Shown here piece by piece: positions 32,542 to 42,340 of a DNA stretch of 64,000 nucleotides. Every line of letters begins with the position of its first letter. Within the stretch, counting starts at the first letter, position 1. This DNA comes from Sinomonas cyclohexanicum (lineage in GTDB: Bacteria; Actinomycetota; Actinomycetes; Actinomycetales; Micrococcaceae), in contig NZ_AP024525.1 of NCBI RefSeq assembly GCF_020886775.1, positions 2,418,001 through 2,482,000 of the forward strand. Reading direction: 5' to 3'. Made by a program: the position numbers and the translations under genes. Below the pieces are notes generated by a model. That model was not told the origin of the DNA and searched no databases. It saw only the letters and a list, made by a program, of their open reading frames with translations.

Positions 32542-35283
32542 GTGTCTGTAGGAGAGGAAACCTCGCACATCCTCAGCGGCCTGACGAATCAGTTGCCGGA
32601 CCGCGATCCCGAAGAGACCGCCGAGTGGGTTGAGTCTCTCGACTCCCTGATCGAAGAGCACGGTACGGAGCGCGCGCAGTACATCATGCGCAGCCTCCTC
32701 CAGCGCGCGGGTTCGCGGAGCGTGGGCGTTCCCATGGTCACGACGACTGACTTCGTGAACACCATCCCGGCCGATCAGGAGCCGGAGTACCCTGGCAACG
32801 AGGAGTTCGAGCGCCGCTACCGCGCCTACATGCGCTGGAATGCGGCCATCATGGTCCACCGGGCCCAGCGGCCCGGCGTCGGCGTGGGCGGGCACATCTC
32901 GACCTATGCGGGCGCCGCGACGCTCTACGAAGTGGGCTTCAACAACTTCTTCCGCGGCAAGGACCACCCCGGCGGCGGCGACCAGGTCTTCTTCCAGGGC
33001 CACGCCTCCCCCGGCATGTACGCCCGCGCCTTCATGGAAGGACGGCTCGCCGAAGAGGACCTCGACGGCTTCCGGCAGGAGAAGTCCCGCGAGGGCCACG
33101 CCCTCTCCTCCTACCCGCACCCGCGCATGATGCCGGAGTTCTGGGAGTTCCCGACCGTGTCCATGGGCATCGGGCCGATGAACGCGATCTACCAGGCCCA
33201 GACGAACCGGTACCTGCACAACCGCGGGATCAAGGACACCTCGGACCAGCACGTGTGGGCCTTCCTCGGCGACGGCGAGATGGACGAGCCCGAGTCCCGC
33301 GGCCTCCTCCAGCTCGCAGCCAACGAGAACCTCGACAACCTCACGTTCGTCGTCAACTGCAACCTCCAGCGCCTCGACGGGCCCGTGCGCGGCAACGGCA
33401 AGATCATCCAGGAGCTCGAGGCATTCTTCCGCGGGGCCGGCTGGAACGTCATCAAGGTCATCTGGGGCCGCGAGTGGGACTCGCTGCTCGCGCGCGATGA
33501 CAACAACCAGCTCGTCAAGATCATGAACGAGACGCTCGACGGCGACTACCAGACGTACAAGGCCGAGTCCGGCGGGTTCGTCCGCGACCACTTCTTCGGC
33601 AAGACACCTGAGACGAAGGAGCTCGTCGCCGACTACACCGACGAGCAGATCTGGAACCTCAAGCGCGGCGGCCACGACTACTGGAAGGTGTATGCCGCCT
33701 ACAAGGCCGCGACGGAGTTCAAGGGCAAGCCGTCGGTGGTGCTGGCGATGACCGTCAAGGGCTACGGGCTCGGGACGCACTTCGAGGGCCGCAATGCGAC
33801 CCACCAGATGAAGAAGATGACGCTCCAGGACCTCAAGGACTTCCGCGACCACCTGCGGATCCCGATCACGGACGAGCAGCTCGAGGCCGACCCGTACCAG
33901 CCGCCGTACTACCACCCCGGCCAAGACGCGCCCGAGATCCAGTACATGATGCAGCGCCGCAAGGAGCTCGGCGGGTTCCTGCCCGAGCGCCGCGACCCGC
34001 ACGAGGGCATCACGCTGCCGGCCGAGAAGTCCTTCGAAGTCGCCAAGCGCGGCTCCGGCAAGCAGCAGGCGGCGACCACGATGGCGTTCGTCCGGCTCCT
34101 CAAGGACCTCATGCGGGACAAGGAGTTCGGCAAGCGCATCGTGCCGATCGTCCCCGACGAGGCGCGCACGTTCGGCATGGACGCGTTCTTCCCCACCGCG
34201 AAGATCTACAACCCCAAGGGCCAGAACTACCTCTCCGTGGACCGTGACCTGGTCCTCGCATACAAGGAGTCGCCACAAGGGCAGATCCTCCACGCTGGCA
34301 TCAACGAGGCCGGCTCGGTTTCGGCGTTCACCGCGGCGGGCACGTCCTACGCGACGCATGGCGAGACGCTCGTCCCGGTGTACGTGTTCTACTCGATGTT
34401 CGGCTTCCAGCGCACCGGTGACGGCCTGTGGGCCGCGGCGGACCAGATGGCCCGCGGGTTCGTGATCGGCGCCACCGCCGGGCGCACCACCCTGACGGGC
34501 GAGGGCACCCAGCACGCGGACGGGCACTCCCCCATCCTCGCCTCGACGAACCCCGCGGTGGTCAGCTATGACCCCGCCTACGGCTACGAGATCGGGCACA
34601 TCGTCAAGGACGGCCTCGAGCGCATGTACGGCGGGAAGCACCCCAACCCGAACGTCATGTACTACATCACCGTGTACAACGAGCCGATCGTGCAGCCGGC
34701 CGAGCCGGACGAGCTCGATGTCGAGGGCGTGCTCAAGGGCATCTACCTGCTGGCTCCCGCGAAGATCGACGGCCCCCGGACCCAGCTGCTCGCCTCCGGC
34801 GTGGCGGTGCCGTGGGCGCTCGAGGCCCAGGAGATCCTCGCCAACGAGTGGGGCGTCTCCGCGGACGTGTGGAGCGTGACGAGCTGGACCGAGCTGCGCC
34901 GCGACGGCCTCGCCGCCGAGGAGGAGGCGTTCCTCAATCCGGGGCAGGAGCCGCGGGTGCCGTTCGTCACGCAGCAGATGGCGGGCGCGACGGGCCCGAT
35001 CGTGGCCGTCACGGACTACATGAAGGCCGTGCCCGACCAGATCCGCCAGTTCGTCCCGAACGAGTTCGCCACGCTGGGTGCCGACGACTTCGGCTTCGCA
35101 GACACCCGCGCGGCCGCCCGCCGCTACTTCCACATCGACGCGCACTCGGTGGTGGTGCGGGCTCTGCAGATGCTCGCCCGCCGCGGCGAGGTCGACGCCG
35201 ATGCTCCGCGTCAGGCGTTCGAGCGGTACCGGCTCATGGATGTCAACGCGGGGACGACCGGAAACGCGGGCGGCGAGAGCTAG
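32542..35283 (+). CDS. aceE: pyruvate dehydrogenase E1, homodimeric type
   Basis: This 913-residue thiamine-diphosphate enzyme has the cofactor motif beginning [12 protein letters not shown] and ending near [17 protein letters not shown]. It decarboxylates pyruvate and passes the acetyl group to E2 lipoyl domains, making acetyl-CoA. GTG 32542 is chosen because AGAGG lies six bases before it and the conserved protein starts [13 protein letters not shown]. In actinobacteria AceE often joins a mixed pyruvate/oxoglutarate dehydrogenase complex. It directly precedes the fatty-acid regulator and fab operon that use its product. A hairpin follows. Confidence 0.96.
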   Translation: MSVGEETSHILSGLTNQLPDRDPEETAEWVESLDSLIEEHGTERAQYIMRSLLQRAGSRSVGVPMVTTTDFVNTIPADQEPEYPGNEEFERRYRAYMRWNAAIMVHRAQRPGVGVGGHISTYAGAATLYEVGFNNFFRGKDHPGGGDQVFFQGHASPGMYARAFMEGRLAEEDLDGFRQEKSREGHALSSYPHPRMMPEFWEFPTVSMGIGPMNAIYQAQTNRYLHNRGIKDTSDQHVWAFLGDGEMDEPESRGLLQLAANENLDNLTFVVNCNLQRLDGPVRGNGKIIQELEAFFRGAGWNVIKVIWGREWDSLLARDDNNQLVKIMNETLDGDYQTYKAESGGFVRDHFFGKTPETKELVADYTDEQIWNLKRGGHDYWKVYAAYKAATEFKGKPSVVLAMTVKGYGLGTHFEGRNATHQMKKMTLQDLKDFRDHLRIPITDEQLEADPYQPPYYHPGQDAPEIQYMMQRRKELGGFLPERRDPHEGITLPAEKSFEVAKRGSGKQQAATTMAFVRLLKDLMRDKEFGKRIVPIVPDEARTFGMDAFFPTAKIYNPKGQNYLSVDRDLVLAYKESPQGQILHAGINEAGSVSAFTAAGTSYATHGETLVPVYVFYSMFGFQRTGDGLWAAADQMARGFVIGATAGRTTLTGEGTQHADGHSPILASTNPAVVSYDPAYGYEIGHIVKDGLERMYGGKHPNPNVMYYITVYNEPIVQPAEPDELDVEGVLKGIYLLAPAKIDGPRTQLLASGVAVPWALEAQEILANEWGVSADVWSVTSWTELRRDGLAAEEEAFLNPGQEPRVPFVTQQMAGATGPIVAVTDYMKAVPDQIRQFVPNEFATLGADDFGFADTRAAARRYFHIDAHSVVVRALQMLARRGEVDADAPRQAFERYRLMDVNAGTTGNAGGES

Positions 35284-35330
35284 CCCGCAGAACACCGCGG
35301 CGAGAGCTGGGCTTCCGCTTCGGCAACCGC

Positions 35331-35375
35331 GCACGACGGCGGCGTTCCCCACACGAGGGGGCGCCGCCGTCGTGC
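35331..35375 (+). terminator. hairpin downstream of aceE, GACGGCGG family
   Basis: GCACGACGGCGGCG (35331-35344) pairs with 35362-35375, with further CCCC/GGGG pairing inside and TTCTGT after it. Confidence 0.8.
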
Positions 35376-35460
35376 TTCTGTGGCAAAGGTGACGTGACGT
35401 CTGTGGCCGCGCACACTGTGCCTTGTAGCCTTCACACAAAAGCAAGGATCGCCGGCTCGC

Positions 35461-35466
35461 TATGCT
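35461..35466 (+). promoter_or_regulatory. candidate -10 box of fasR (leaderless)
   Basis: TATGCT lies seven bases before ATG 35474 and includes the alternative ATG 35462, with no Shine-Dalgarno visible. Confidence 0.4.
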
Positions 35467-35473
35467 CGTGTGC

Positions 35474-36712
35474 ATGGCCCAGCCGCACAAGTCCCCCGGC
35501 AGCTCGCAGAACGGCAAGCTGACCATCTCGCCCGCGAAGGCGGAGACCGTCAAGAAGCTCCGGGCCAACGTCGGCCAGCTCTCGACCACCACGATGCGCG
35601 AGCTCGAGCGCTCACTGCCGTGGTACACGCGCCTGAGCGCGGACGAGCGCTCCGCGCTCGGGCTCGTCGCCCAGAACGGCATCGCGGCGTTCGTCACGTG
35701 GTACGAGAAGCCGACGCTGCCAACGTGGATCCTCTCCGACGTGTTCGGCGCGGCGCCGACGGAGCTGACGCGGTCCATCAGCCTGCAGAAGGCGCTCCAG
35801 CTCATCCGGATCGTCGTCGAGACGGTCGAGGACCAGGTGCCGCACCTCGCACCCGAAGAGGACCAGCCCGCGCTCCGCGAAGCTGTCCTGCGGTACTCGC
35901 GGGAGGTGGCGTTTGCGGCGGCCGACGTCTACGCACGCGCCGCGGAGACGCGCGGCTCGTGGGACACGCGTCTCGAGGCGCTCATCGTCGACGCCATCCT
36001 GCGGGCGGAGAACACGGACGCGCTGCGCTCACGCATCGCGGCGCTCGGCTGGAAGGCCCAGGAGCGGTTCATGGTGGTGGTGGGCTCGTCTCCCCTCGAG
36101 CCGAGCCCGACCTACGTCGGCGAGTTGCGGCGCGCCGCCGGCAGGTATGCGCAGGACGCGCTCGTGGGCATCCAGGGCGACCGTCTGATCCTCATCCTCG
36201 GGGGCCTGCACGACCCACAGCAGGCGGTGTCCCGACTGGCCGAGCTGTTCGCCCCAGGGCCGGTGGTCTACGGGCCCGAGGCGGCGACCCTGACGGAGGC
36301 GAGCGCGTCGGCGCAGGCCGCCTTCGCGGGCCTCTCGGCCGCCCGGGCGTGGCCCAACGCTCCGCGGCCGGTCTCCGCTGACGACCTGCTCCCGGAGCGG
36401 GTCGTCGCGGGCGACGACGCCGCGCGGCGCGCCCTGGTGCAGAAGATCTACCGGCCCCTCGTGGCCGCCTCGAATGGGCTGGTGGAGACACTCAGCGCCT
36501 ATATCGAGCTCGGCCATTCGCTCGAGGCGACCGCACGCGAGCTGTTCGTCCACGCCAACACCGTGCGCTACCGCCTGCGCCGCGTCTGCGACGTCACAGG
36601 GTGGGACCCGTTGATCCCGCGGGAGGCGTTCGTGCTGCAGACCGCGCTCGTGGTGGGGCGCCTCGCGGCGCCCGCGAAACCGGCCGCCGAACGCCACCCG
36701 CAGCGCACCTGA
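35474..36712 (+). CDS. fasR: PucR/CdaR-type regulator of fatty-acid synthesis
   Basis: This 412-residue protein has an N-terminal helical region, a central GGDEF-like degenerate domain (VGIQGDRLILILGGL) and a C-terminal PucR helix-turn-helix (LGHSLEATARELFVHANTVRYRLRR, about 365-390). Its position before fabD matches Streptomyces FasR (SCO2386), the known activator of fabDHPF, and M. tuberculosis Rv2242. ATG 35474 is preferred over 35462, which lies inside the -10 box. It probably senses an acyl-CoA or ACP-linked signal, which is inference. A TTGTAG/CTACAA palindrome precedes fabD. Confidence 0.88.
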   Translation: MAQPHKSPGSSQNGKLTISPAKAETVKKLRANVGQLSTTTMRELERSLPWYTRLSADERSALGLVAQNGIAAFVTWYEKPTLPTWILSDVFGAAPTELTRSISLQKALQLIRIVVETVEDQVPHLAPEEDQPALREAVLRYSREVAFAAADVYARAAETRGSWDTRLEALIVDAILRAENTDALRSRIAALGWKAQERFMVVVGSSPLEPSPTYVGELRRAAGRYAQDALVGIQGDRLILILGGLHDPQQAVSRLAELFAPGPVVYGPEAATLTEASASAQAAFAGLSAARAWPNAPRPVSADDLLPERVVAGDDAARRALVQKIYRPLVAASNGLVETLSAYIELGHSLEATARELFVHANTVRYRLRRVCDVTGWDPLIPREAFVLQTALVVGRLAAPAKPAAERHPQRT

Positions 36713-36735
36713 TGTCCACGCCGCGCCGACCCAGG

Positions 36736-36752
36736 TTGTAGACTTCCTACAA
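36736..36752 (+). promoter_or_regulatory. palindrome and -10 region upstream of fabD
   Basis: TTGTAG (36736-36741) and CTACAA (36747-36752) are perfect inverted arms with a five-base spacer. TAGACT (36739-36744) within it could be the -10 box. A FasR operator is likely by position. Confidence 0.5.
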
Positions 36753-36820
36753 ATGGCGCCATGGAGCTTGGTGTGCGCTCCCTCCGCTCCGACCCCCCGC
36801 GATTTGGAAAGCTTGGTGAC

Positions 36821-37774
36821 GTGTTAGCAATTGTCTGCCCTGGACAGGGCTCGCAGACCCCTGGGTTCCTGGCCCCGTGGCTCGAGCTGCCCGCCGTCGC
36901 CGATCGTCTCGGTGCCCTCGGCGAGGTCGTGGGCCTCGATCTTGTGGCCCACGGGACGACGTCCGACGAGGAGACGATCAAGGACACCGCAGTCGCGCAG
37001 CCGCTCATCGTGGCCGCCGGGCTGGTCGCCGCGGAGTCGATTTTCGACGCCGCCCTGTCCGACCTCCCCGTCGTGCTCGCAGGCCATTCGGTCGGCGAGA
37101 TCACCGCCTCCGCCCTCGCCGGTGTGCTGACCGCTGAGGACGCGATGCGGTTCGTGGGCGTGCGTGCCCGGGGCATGGCGCGTGCCGCGGCCGTGACGCC
37201 GACCGGGATGAGCGCCGTCGTGGGCGGAGAACGGGACGACGTCCTCGCCGCCATCGCCGCTGCGGGCGCCGAGCCGGCCAACGTCAACGGTGGCGGCCAG
37301 ATCGTCGCGGCCGGCACCTTCGAGCAGCTCAAGGCCCTCGCGGACAACCCGCCCGCCAAGGCGCGAGTCATCCCCCTCAAGGTGGCCGGCGCGTTCCACA
37401 CGCAGCACATGGCCTCCGCGGTCTCGGACCTCGAGGCGCTCCGCCCGGAGTTGACCGTGAGCGACCCGACCGTGCCGCTCCTGTCCAACTACGACGGCGC
37501 CCAGGTCGCCTCGGGTAGCGCGGCCGTCGCGAGCCTCATCGCGCAGGTCTCCCGCCCCGTCCGGTGGGACCTGTGCATGGAGACCCTCGTGGCGCGCGGC
37601 GTCACCGGTGTGATCGAACTGGCCCCGGCGGGAACCCTCGTGGGCCTCGCCAAGCGCGGCATGCCGGGTGTGAAGACCGTGGCTGTCAAGACCCCTTCCG
37701 ACGTCGACGCCGCACTCGAGCTGTTCGCCGCCGACGCCTCGGGCGACGCCCCGACCACAAAGGAGACGGTGTGA
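36821..37774 (+). CDS. fabD: malonyl-CoA:ACP transacylase
   Basis: This 317-residue acyltransferase has the nucleophile S90 in AGHSVGE and the catalytic histidine in GAFHTQHM. It loads malonate onto ACP for FAS-II elongation. GTG 36821 is chosen because the conserved start LAIVCPGQGSQ follows at once; ATG 36761 would add 20 unconserved residues. The last bases overlap fabH (GTGA). It is first in a fabD-fabH-acpP-fabF operon. Confidence 0.95.
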   Translation: MLAIVCPGQGSQTPGFLAPWLELPAVADRLGALGEVVGLDLVAHGTTSDEETIKDTAVAQPLIVAAGLVAAESIFDAALSDLPVVLAGHSVGEITASALAGVLTAEDAMRFVGVRARGMARAAAVTPTGMSAVVGGERDDVLAAIAAAGAEPANVNGGGQIVAAGTFEQLKALADNPPAKARVIPLKVAGAFHTQHMASAVSDLEALRPELTVSDPTVPLLSNYDGAQVASGSAAVASLIAQVSRPVRWDLCMETLVARGVTGVIELAPAGTLVGLAKRGMPGVKTVAVKTPSDVDAALELFAADASGDAPTTKETV

Positions 37775-38832
37775 GCACGCCAACCCTCAAGCAGCATCAG
37801 ACACACGAGCACGCCAGGATCCTCGGCATCGGCGGCTACCGCCCCTCGGTGGTCGTCACCAATGACGACGTGTGCCAGTGGATCGACTCGTCAGACGAGT
37901 GGATCCGCCAGCGCACCGGCATTGTGACGCGGCGCCGGGCCCCCGAAGACATCAGCGTTCTCGACATGGCCGAGGGTGCCGCCCGCGAGGCGCTCGCCTC
38001 CGCCGGCATCGAGGCCAGCCAGCTCGGCGCGGTCATCGTCTCGACCGTCTCCCACCCCTACGCCACGCCGTCTGCGGCAGCGGCGCTGGCCGACCGGCTG
38101 GGCGCGACGCCGGCACCGGCCTATGACATCTCCGCCGCATGCGCGGGGTACTGCTACGGCATCGCCCAGGGCGACGCCCTGGTCCGCGCGGGCTCGGCCG
38201 ACTACGTGCTCGTGGTCGGCGCCGAGAAGCTCAGCGACTTCATCGACAACACCGAACGCAGCATCTCGTTCCTGCTCGGCGACGGCGCCGGGGCGGTCGT
38301 GATCGGCCCGTCCGACACTCCGGGCATCGGCCCGTCGGTATGGGGGTCCGACGGCAGCAAGTGGAGCACGATCGGCATGACCCATTCGCTCCTGGACGTG
38401 CGGGACCTCTCCGATGAGGCCGAGCGCAACGGCGCGAGCAACGCCGCGGCGGTCCTCGGCACCGAGGCCAAGATCTGGCCGACGCTGCGCCAGGACGGTC
38501 AGAGCGTCTTCCGGTGGGCCGTGTGGGAGATGGCGAAGGTGGCGCGCCGCGCCCTGGACGCCGCGGGCATCGAGCCCGAGGATCTCGGCGCATTCATCCC
38601 CCATCAGGCGAACATGCGCATCATCGACGAGATGGTCAAGCAGCTCAAGCTGCCCGACACCGTCATGGTTGGCCGCGACATCGCCGACGCGGGGAACACC
38701 TCCGCCGCATCCATCCCGCTCGCCACCATTCGGCTGCTCGAGGAGCACCCCGAGCTCCATGGCAAGCTGGCCCTGCAGATCGGATTCGGCGCCGGGCTCG
38801 TGTTCGGTGCCCAGGTTGTGACCCTGCCCTGA
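37771..38832 (+). CDS. fabH: 3-oxoacyl-ACP synthase III
   Basis: This 353-residue thiolase-fold enzyme has the C124-H278-N309 triad (ISAACAGYCYG, IPHQANMR, DAGNTSAAS). It condenses an acyl-CoA primer with malonyl-ACP. GTG 37771 overlaps fabD by four bases and has AGGAG ten bases upstream. In Micrococcaceae, FabH usually prefers branched-chain primers; that is not visible here. About 20 N-terminal residues precede the core. Confidence 0.95.
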   Translation: MSTPTLKQHQTHEHARILGIGGYRPSVVVTNDDVCQWIDSSDEWIRQRTGIVTRRRAPEDISVLDMAEGAAREALASAGIEASQLGAVIVSTVSHPYATPSAAAALADRLGATPAPAYDISAACAGYCYGIAQGDALVRAGSADYVLVVGAEKLSDFIDNTERSISFLLGDGAGAVVIGPSDTPGIGPSVWGSDGSKWSTIGMTHSLLDVRDLSDEAERNGASNAAAVLGTEAKIWPTLRQDGQSVFRWAVWEMAKVARRALDAAGIEPEDLGAFIPHQANMRIIDEMVKQLKLPDTVMVGRDIADAGNTSAASIPLATIRLLEEHPELHGKLALQIGFGAGLVFGAQVVTLP

Positions 38833-38937
38833 GAACCATGGCGCGCCCGGCACCGGGCGGGCCGAGACCAGGCCGCGGATCACGCGGCTGGACCCCCTGA
38901 TCCGGCGGACCGCCGGGAACCAAGAGAAGGAGCCGAC

Positions 38938-39183
38938 ATGGCAACGAACGAAGAGATCCTCGCCGGTCTGGCCGAGATCGTCAACGAGGAGACGGGCCTC
39001 GCCACCGACGCGGTCCAGCTCGACAAGTCCTTCACGGATGACCTCGACATCGACTCGATCTCGATGATGACCATCGTGGTCAACGCCGAGGAGAAGTTCG
39101 GCGTCCGCATCCCCGACGAGGAGGTCAAGAACCTCACGACGGTTGGCGACGCGGTCGACTTCATCGCCAAGGCCCAGGCCTAA
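38938..39183 (+). CDS. acpP: acyl carrier protein
   Basis: This 81-residue acidic four-helix protein has the phosphopantetheine site S40 in DDLDIDSISMM. It carries growing acyl chains for FabF and FabH. It sits between fabH and fabF in the fab operon. GAGAAGGAG precedes the ATG. Confidence 0.97.
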   Translation: MATNEEILAGLAEIVNEETGLATDAVQLDKSFTDDLDIDSISMMTIVVNAEEKFGVRIPDEEVKNLTTVGDAVDFIAKAQA

Positions 39184-39281
39184 GCACGGCCTCCACGGCG
39201 GCCGGCGCCACGCGCCGGCCGCCGCCTGTTTTCCGCCAGCGTCGCTGGCACCTGACGAAGCACAGACGAAAGTAGCGAAGC

Positions 39282-40529
39282 ATGGCGCGCAAAGTTGTTG
39301 TGACCGGCCTCGGTGCCACGACGCCGATCGGCGGCGATGTCCCGACCCTGTGGCAGAACGCCCTCAAGGGAGTCTCCGGTGTCCGCCGGCTTACCGACGA
39401 CTGGGTTGAGCAGTACGAACTGCCTGTCAAGATTGCCGCCAAGCTCTCCACACCCGCGGAGGAAGTCCTCAGCCGCGTCGAGATGAAGCGCATGGACCCT
39501 TCCACGCAGTACGGCGTCATCGCCGCCCGCGAGGCGTGGAAGGATTCCGGAATCGAGGAGATCGACCACGATCGGCTCGCCGTTGCCTTCGCCACCGGCA
39601 TCGGAGGCGTCTGGACCCTGCTGAACGGCTGGGACACGCTCAAGGAGAAGGGCCCCCGGCGGGTCCTGCCGATGACGGTCCCCATGCTCATGCCCAACGG
39701 CGTCGCCGCGGCAGTGAGTCTGGACCTGGGCGCCCGTGCGGGCGCCCATACCCCGGTTTCCGCCTGCGCGTCCGGCACCGAGGCGATGGCCGTGGGTCAG
39801 GAGCTGATCCGCTCGGGCAAGGCCGACGTGGTCGTTGTGGGAGGCGCCGAGGCGGCCATCCACCCGATGCCGCTCGCCTCGTTCGCCGCGATGCAGGCCC
39901 TCTCCAAGCGCAATGACGACCCGGAGCACGCCTCGCGCCCCTACGACATCGACCGCGACGGCTTCGTCATGGGCGAGGGCGCCGGCGCGCTCGTGCTCGA
40001 AGCGGAGGACCACGCGCTTGCCCGAGGAGCACGCATCTACGCCGAGCTCGCCGGGACGTCCGTGACCGCGGATGCCACCGCTCAGCGCATCGACCGCACG
40101 CGACCGCGACCCGAGGGCCTCGGCGCGACCCGCGCGCTCAAGGCCGCCATGTTCGACGCGAGGATCCAGCCCGAGGACGTCGTCCACGTGAATGCCCACG
40201 CTACGTCCACGCCCGTCGGCGACAAGCCCGAGTACACGGCCCTCAGGGCGGCATTCGGCGCCCATGTCGACAACGTGGCGGTCTCGGCGACGAAGTCCCA
40301 GATGGGCCACCTCCTCGGCGCCTCCGGCGCCGTCGAGGCCGTTCTGACGGTCCTCGCCGTCAAGGAACGCCGCGCACCCGCCACGATCAACCTCGATCAC
40401 CAGGATCCGGAGATCCCGCTCGACGTCGTCACAACGGCGCGCGACCTGCCGCAGGGCGACATCGTCGCACTGAGCAATTCGTTCGGATTCGGTGGCCACA
40501 ATGCGGTGATCGTGATCCGCAACGTCTGA
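39282..40529 (+). CDS. fabF: 3-oxoacyl-ACP synthase II
   Basis: This 415-residue condensing enzyme has the nucleophile C162 (VSACASGTEAM) and the two catalytic histidines in NAHATSTPVGD and MGHLLGASGA. It elongates acyl-ACP with malonyl-ACP and is the last gene of the fab operon. A 12-bp hairpin follows at 40551-40585. Confidence 0.96.
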   Translation: MARKVVVTGLGATTPIGGDVPTLWQNALKGVSGVRRLTDDWVEQYELPVKIAAKLSTPAEEVLSRVEMKRMDPSTQYGVIAAREAWKDSGIEEIDHDRLAVAFATGIGGVWTLLNGWDTLKEKGPRRVLPMTVPMLMPNGVAAAVSLDLGARAGAHTPVSACASGTEAMAVGQELIRSGKADVVVVGGAEAAIHPMPLASFAAMQALSKRNDDPEHASRPYDIDRDGFVMGEGAGALVLEAEDHALARGARIYAELAGTSVTADATAQRIDRTRPRPEGLGATRALKAAMFDARIQPEDVVHVNAHATSTPVGDKPEYTALRAAFGAHVDNVAVSATKSQMGHLLGASGAVEAVLTVLAVKERRAPATINLDHQDPEIPLDVVTTARDLPQGDIVALSNSFGFGGHNAVIVIRNV

Positions 40530-40550
40530 CCCAGACGCCGCGCTGTTGCG

Positions 40551-40585
40551 ACGAGGGGGCCCACCATGATGGCGGGCCCCCTCGT
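40551..40585. terminator. hairpin between fabF and DUF3145 gene
   Basis: ACGAGGGGGCCC (40551-40562) pairs perfectly with 40574-40585, between convergent genes. Confidence 0.8.
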
Positions 40586-40638
40586 GTCTGTAGCGTGCGT
40601 GGATGGAGGATGGTCTGGACAGCGCTAGCCGACCCGAG

Positions 40639-41142
40639 CTAGCCCACTTGGTGGAGCCAGCGCACAGGGGCGCCCTCGGCAGCGTGCCGGAATGGCTCGA
40701 GCTCCTCGTCCCACGCCTCGCCGAGCGCAAGCGACAGCTCGTGATAGACGACCGTCGGGTCGCCCGCGCCGGACTCGTAGGCGTAGCGGATCCGGTCCTC
40801 CGAGATGACGATGTTGCCGTGGACATCGGTCATGCCGTGGAAGATGCCGAGTTCGGGCGTGTGGGACCAGCGTGCCCCGTCCACGCCGGCGCTGGGCTCC
40901 TCAGTCACCTCGTAGCGGAGGTGGGCCCAGCCGCGGAGCGCGGACGCGAGCTGCGCACCAGTCCCGGGAGCACCCACCCAAGAGAATTCGGCGCGGAACA
41001 TCCCCGGAGCGGCTGGCTGAGCCGTCCAGTCGAGGTCCGCACGCTTGTCAACGACCGCGCCGATGGCCCACTCGACGTGGGGGCACAGCGCGCTCGGTGC
41101 TGAGTGCACGAACAGCAGACCGCGGGTCTTCACTGCAGACAT
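40639..41142 (-). CDS. DUF3145 family protein
   Basis: This 167-residue protein begins MSAVKTRGLLFVHSAPSALC, the DUF3145 pattern, with conserved HVEWAIGAV, FRAEFSWVGAPGTGAQLASAL and LGIFHGMTDVHGNI. The function is unknown; the gene commonly lies beside fabF in actinobacteria, as here, suggesting a link to lipid metabolism. ATG 41142 has GGAGG upstream; a longer frame to 41274 is not supported. Confidence 0.9.
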   Translation of the reverse strand: MSAVKTRGLLFVHSAPSALCPHVEWAIGAVVDKRADLDWTAQPAAPGMFRAEFSWVGAPGTGAQLASALRGWAHLRYEVTEEPSAGVDGARWSHTPELGIFHGMTDVHGNIVISEDRIRYAYESGAGDPTVVYHELSLALGEAWDEELEPFRHAAEGAPVRWLHQVG

Positions 41143-41315
41143 TCCATCCTCCATCGCTGTCGGTACGTCTTCCCCTACGACCGTCAGCCAGGTGGTGTCC
41201 CAGCAACCTGCGGTGATGAAGTTGTCTGCCCTCCGTGCAGCCTCAGGCTGCACGGCAGGCGGTTTCGCGACCATTCTGCCTGACGTGCTGGCGATGCGCC
41301 AGTGCGCCCCGCTGT

Positions 41316-42254
41316 TTAGGCCCGCGGATGTGACGCAAGATAGCTCGCCCGGAGCCTCTCGACGGATACGTGGGTGTACAGCTGCGTCGTGGCGAGGCTC
41401 GCGTGGCCCAGCAGCTCCTGGACGCTGCGGAGGTCGGCTCCGCCGTCGAGGAGGTGGGTGGCTGCAGTGTGCCTCAGCGTATGGGGCCCGCTGGCTGAGG
41501 TGTCACCGAGTTCGCGAAGGGCGCGGTCGACGACGTCGCGCGCCTGGCGCTGTCCGAGCCGGCCCCCGCGCTTGCCGAGGAAGAGCGCGGCCCCGCTGCC
41601 GGCAGTGGCGAGGGCCATGCGGGCGCCGAGCCAGCGGACGAGCGCGTCGGCCGCGGGGGCGCCGAAGGGGACGGTCCGTTCCTTGTTGCCCTTGCCGAGC
41701 ACGCGCAAGGTCCTGCGTTCGAGGTCGATGTCATCGATGTCGAGGCCGACCAGCTCGCCGACGCGGACTCCGGTCGCGTAGAGCAGCTCGAGGAGAGCCA
41801 TGTCACGCACGGCTGCGGGGTCGCCGTCCTGCGCGGCGGCCACGGCGTCTCCCACGAGCCGCTCGGCCTGGTCCCTGTGCAGCACCTCGGGCAGGTGCTG
41901 CTGGCGCTTGGGCGCGGCGAGGCGGATCGACGGGTCGGCGTCGACGTGCCCTTCCCGCGCCGCCCACGCGAGGAACGACCTCGCGGCCGCGGACCGGCGC
42001 GCGAGGGTGGACCGCGCCAGGCCCGCCTCGCTCTGCCGGCCCAACCACCGCCTCAGCATCGGCAGGTCCACGCTGCTCAGGTCCACGGCGCCATCGTCTG
42101 CAGCCGAGGCGAGCATAGAGCGGAGGTCGGCCTCGTAGGCCCGGACGGTGTGCTCAGAACGAGCCCGTTCGAGGGCGAGGTAGCGCAGGAAGGCATCGAG
42201 TGGGCGTGCCATGGGATCGGGCACGCCGGTGGGCCTCGGCTCCGTCTGTCCCAC
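41316..42254 (-). CDS. xerC: site-specific tyrosine recombinase XerC
   Basis: This 312-residue recombinase has an N-terminal SAM-like DNA-binding domain (LRYLALERARSEHTVRAYEADL) and a catalytic domain with Arg in TGVRVGEL, Lys in LGKGNKERTVP, HTLRH, GHASLATTQ and the nucleophile Tyr in LYTHVS. With XerD it resolves chromosome dimers at dif. GTG 42254 is preferred because GGAAGGGG lies just upstream; an internal ATG at 42212 lacks a site. It follows dprA by about 85 bases on the same strand. Confidence 0.93.
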   Translation of the reverse strand: MGQTEPRPTGVPDPMARPLDAFLRYLALERARSEHTVRAYEADLRSMLASAADDGAVDLSSVDLPMLRRWLGRQSEAGLARSTLARRSAAARSFLAWAAREGHVDADPSIRLAAPKRQQHLPEVLHRDQAERLVGDAVAAAQDGDPAAVRDMALLELLYATGVRVGELVGLDIDDIDLERRTLRVLGKGNKERTVPFGAPAADALVRWLGARMALATAGSGAALFLGKRGGRLGQRQARDVVDRALRELGDTSASGPHTLRHTAATHLLDGGADLRSVQELLGHASLATTQLYTHVSVERLRASYLASHPRA

Positions 42255-42340
42255 TCGATGCCCCTTCCTACGAGCTCCACTGCGTATCGTCACCTCAACT
42301 GTGTCGATGCCCACCGAGGGCGGCAAGCCGACACGCGGCC

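Noticed and set aside
32272-35805. 1177-residue minus-strand frame opposite aceE
   Set aside because: It is the complement of a well-supported aceE on the plus strand and encodes Arg/Val-rich non-conserved sequence.
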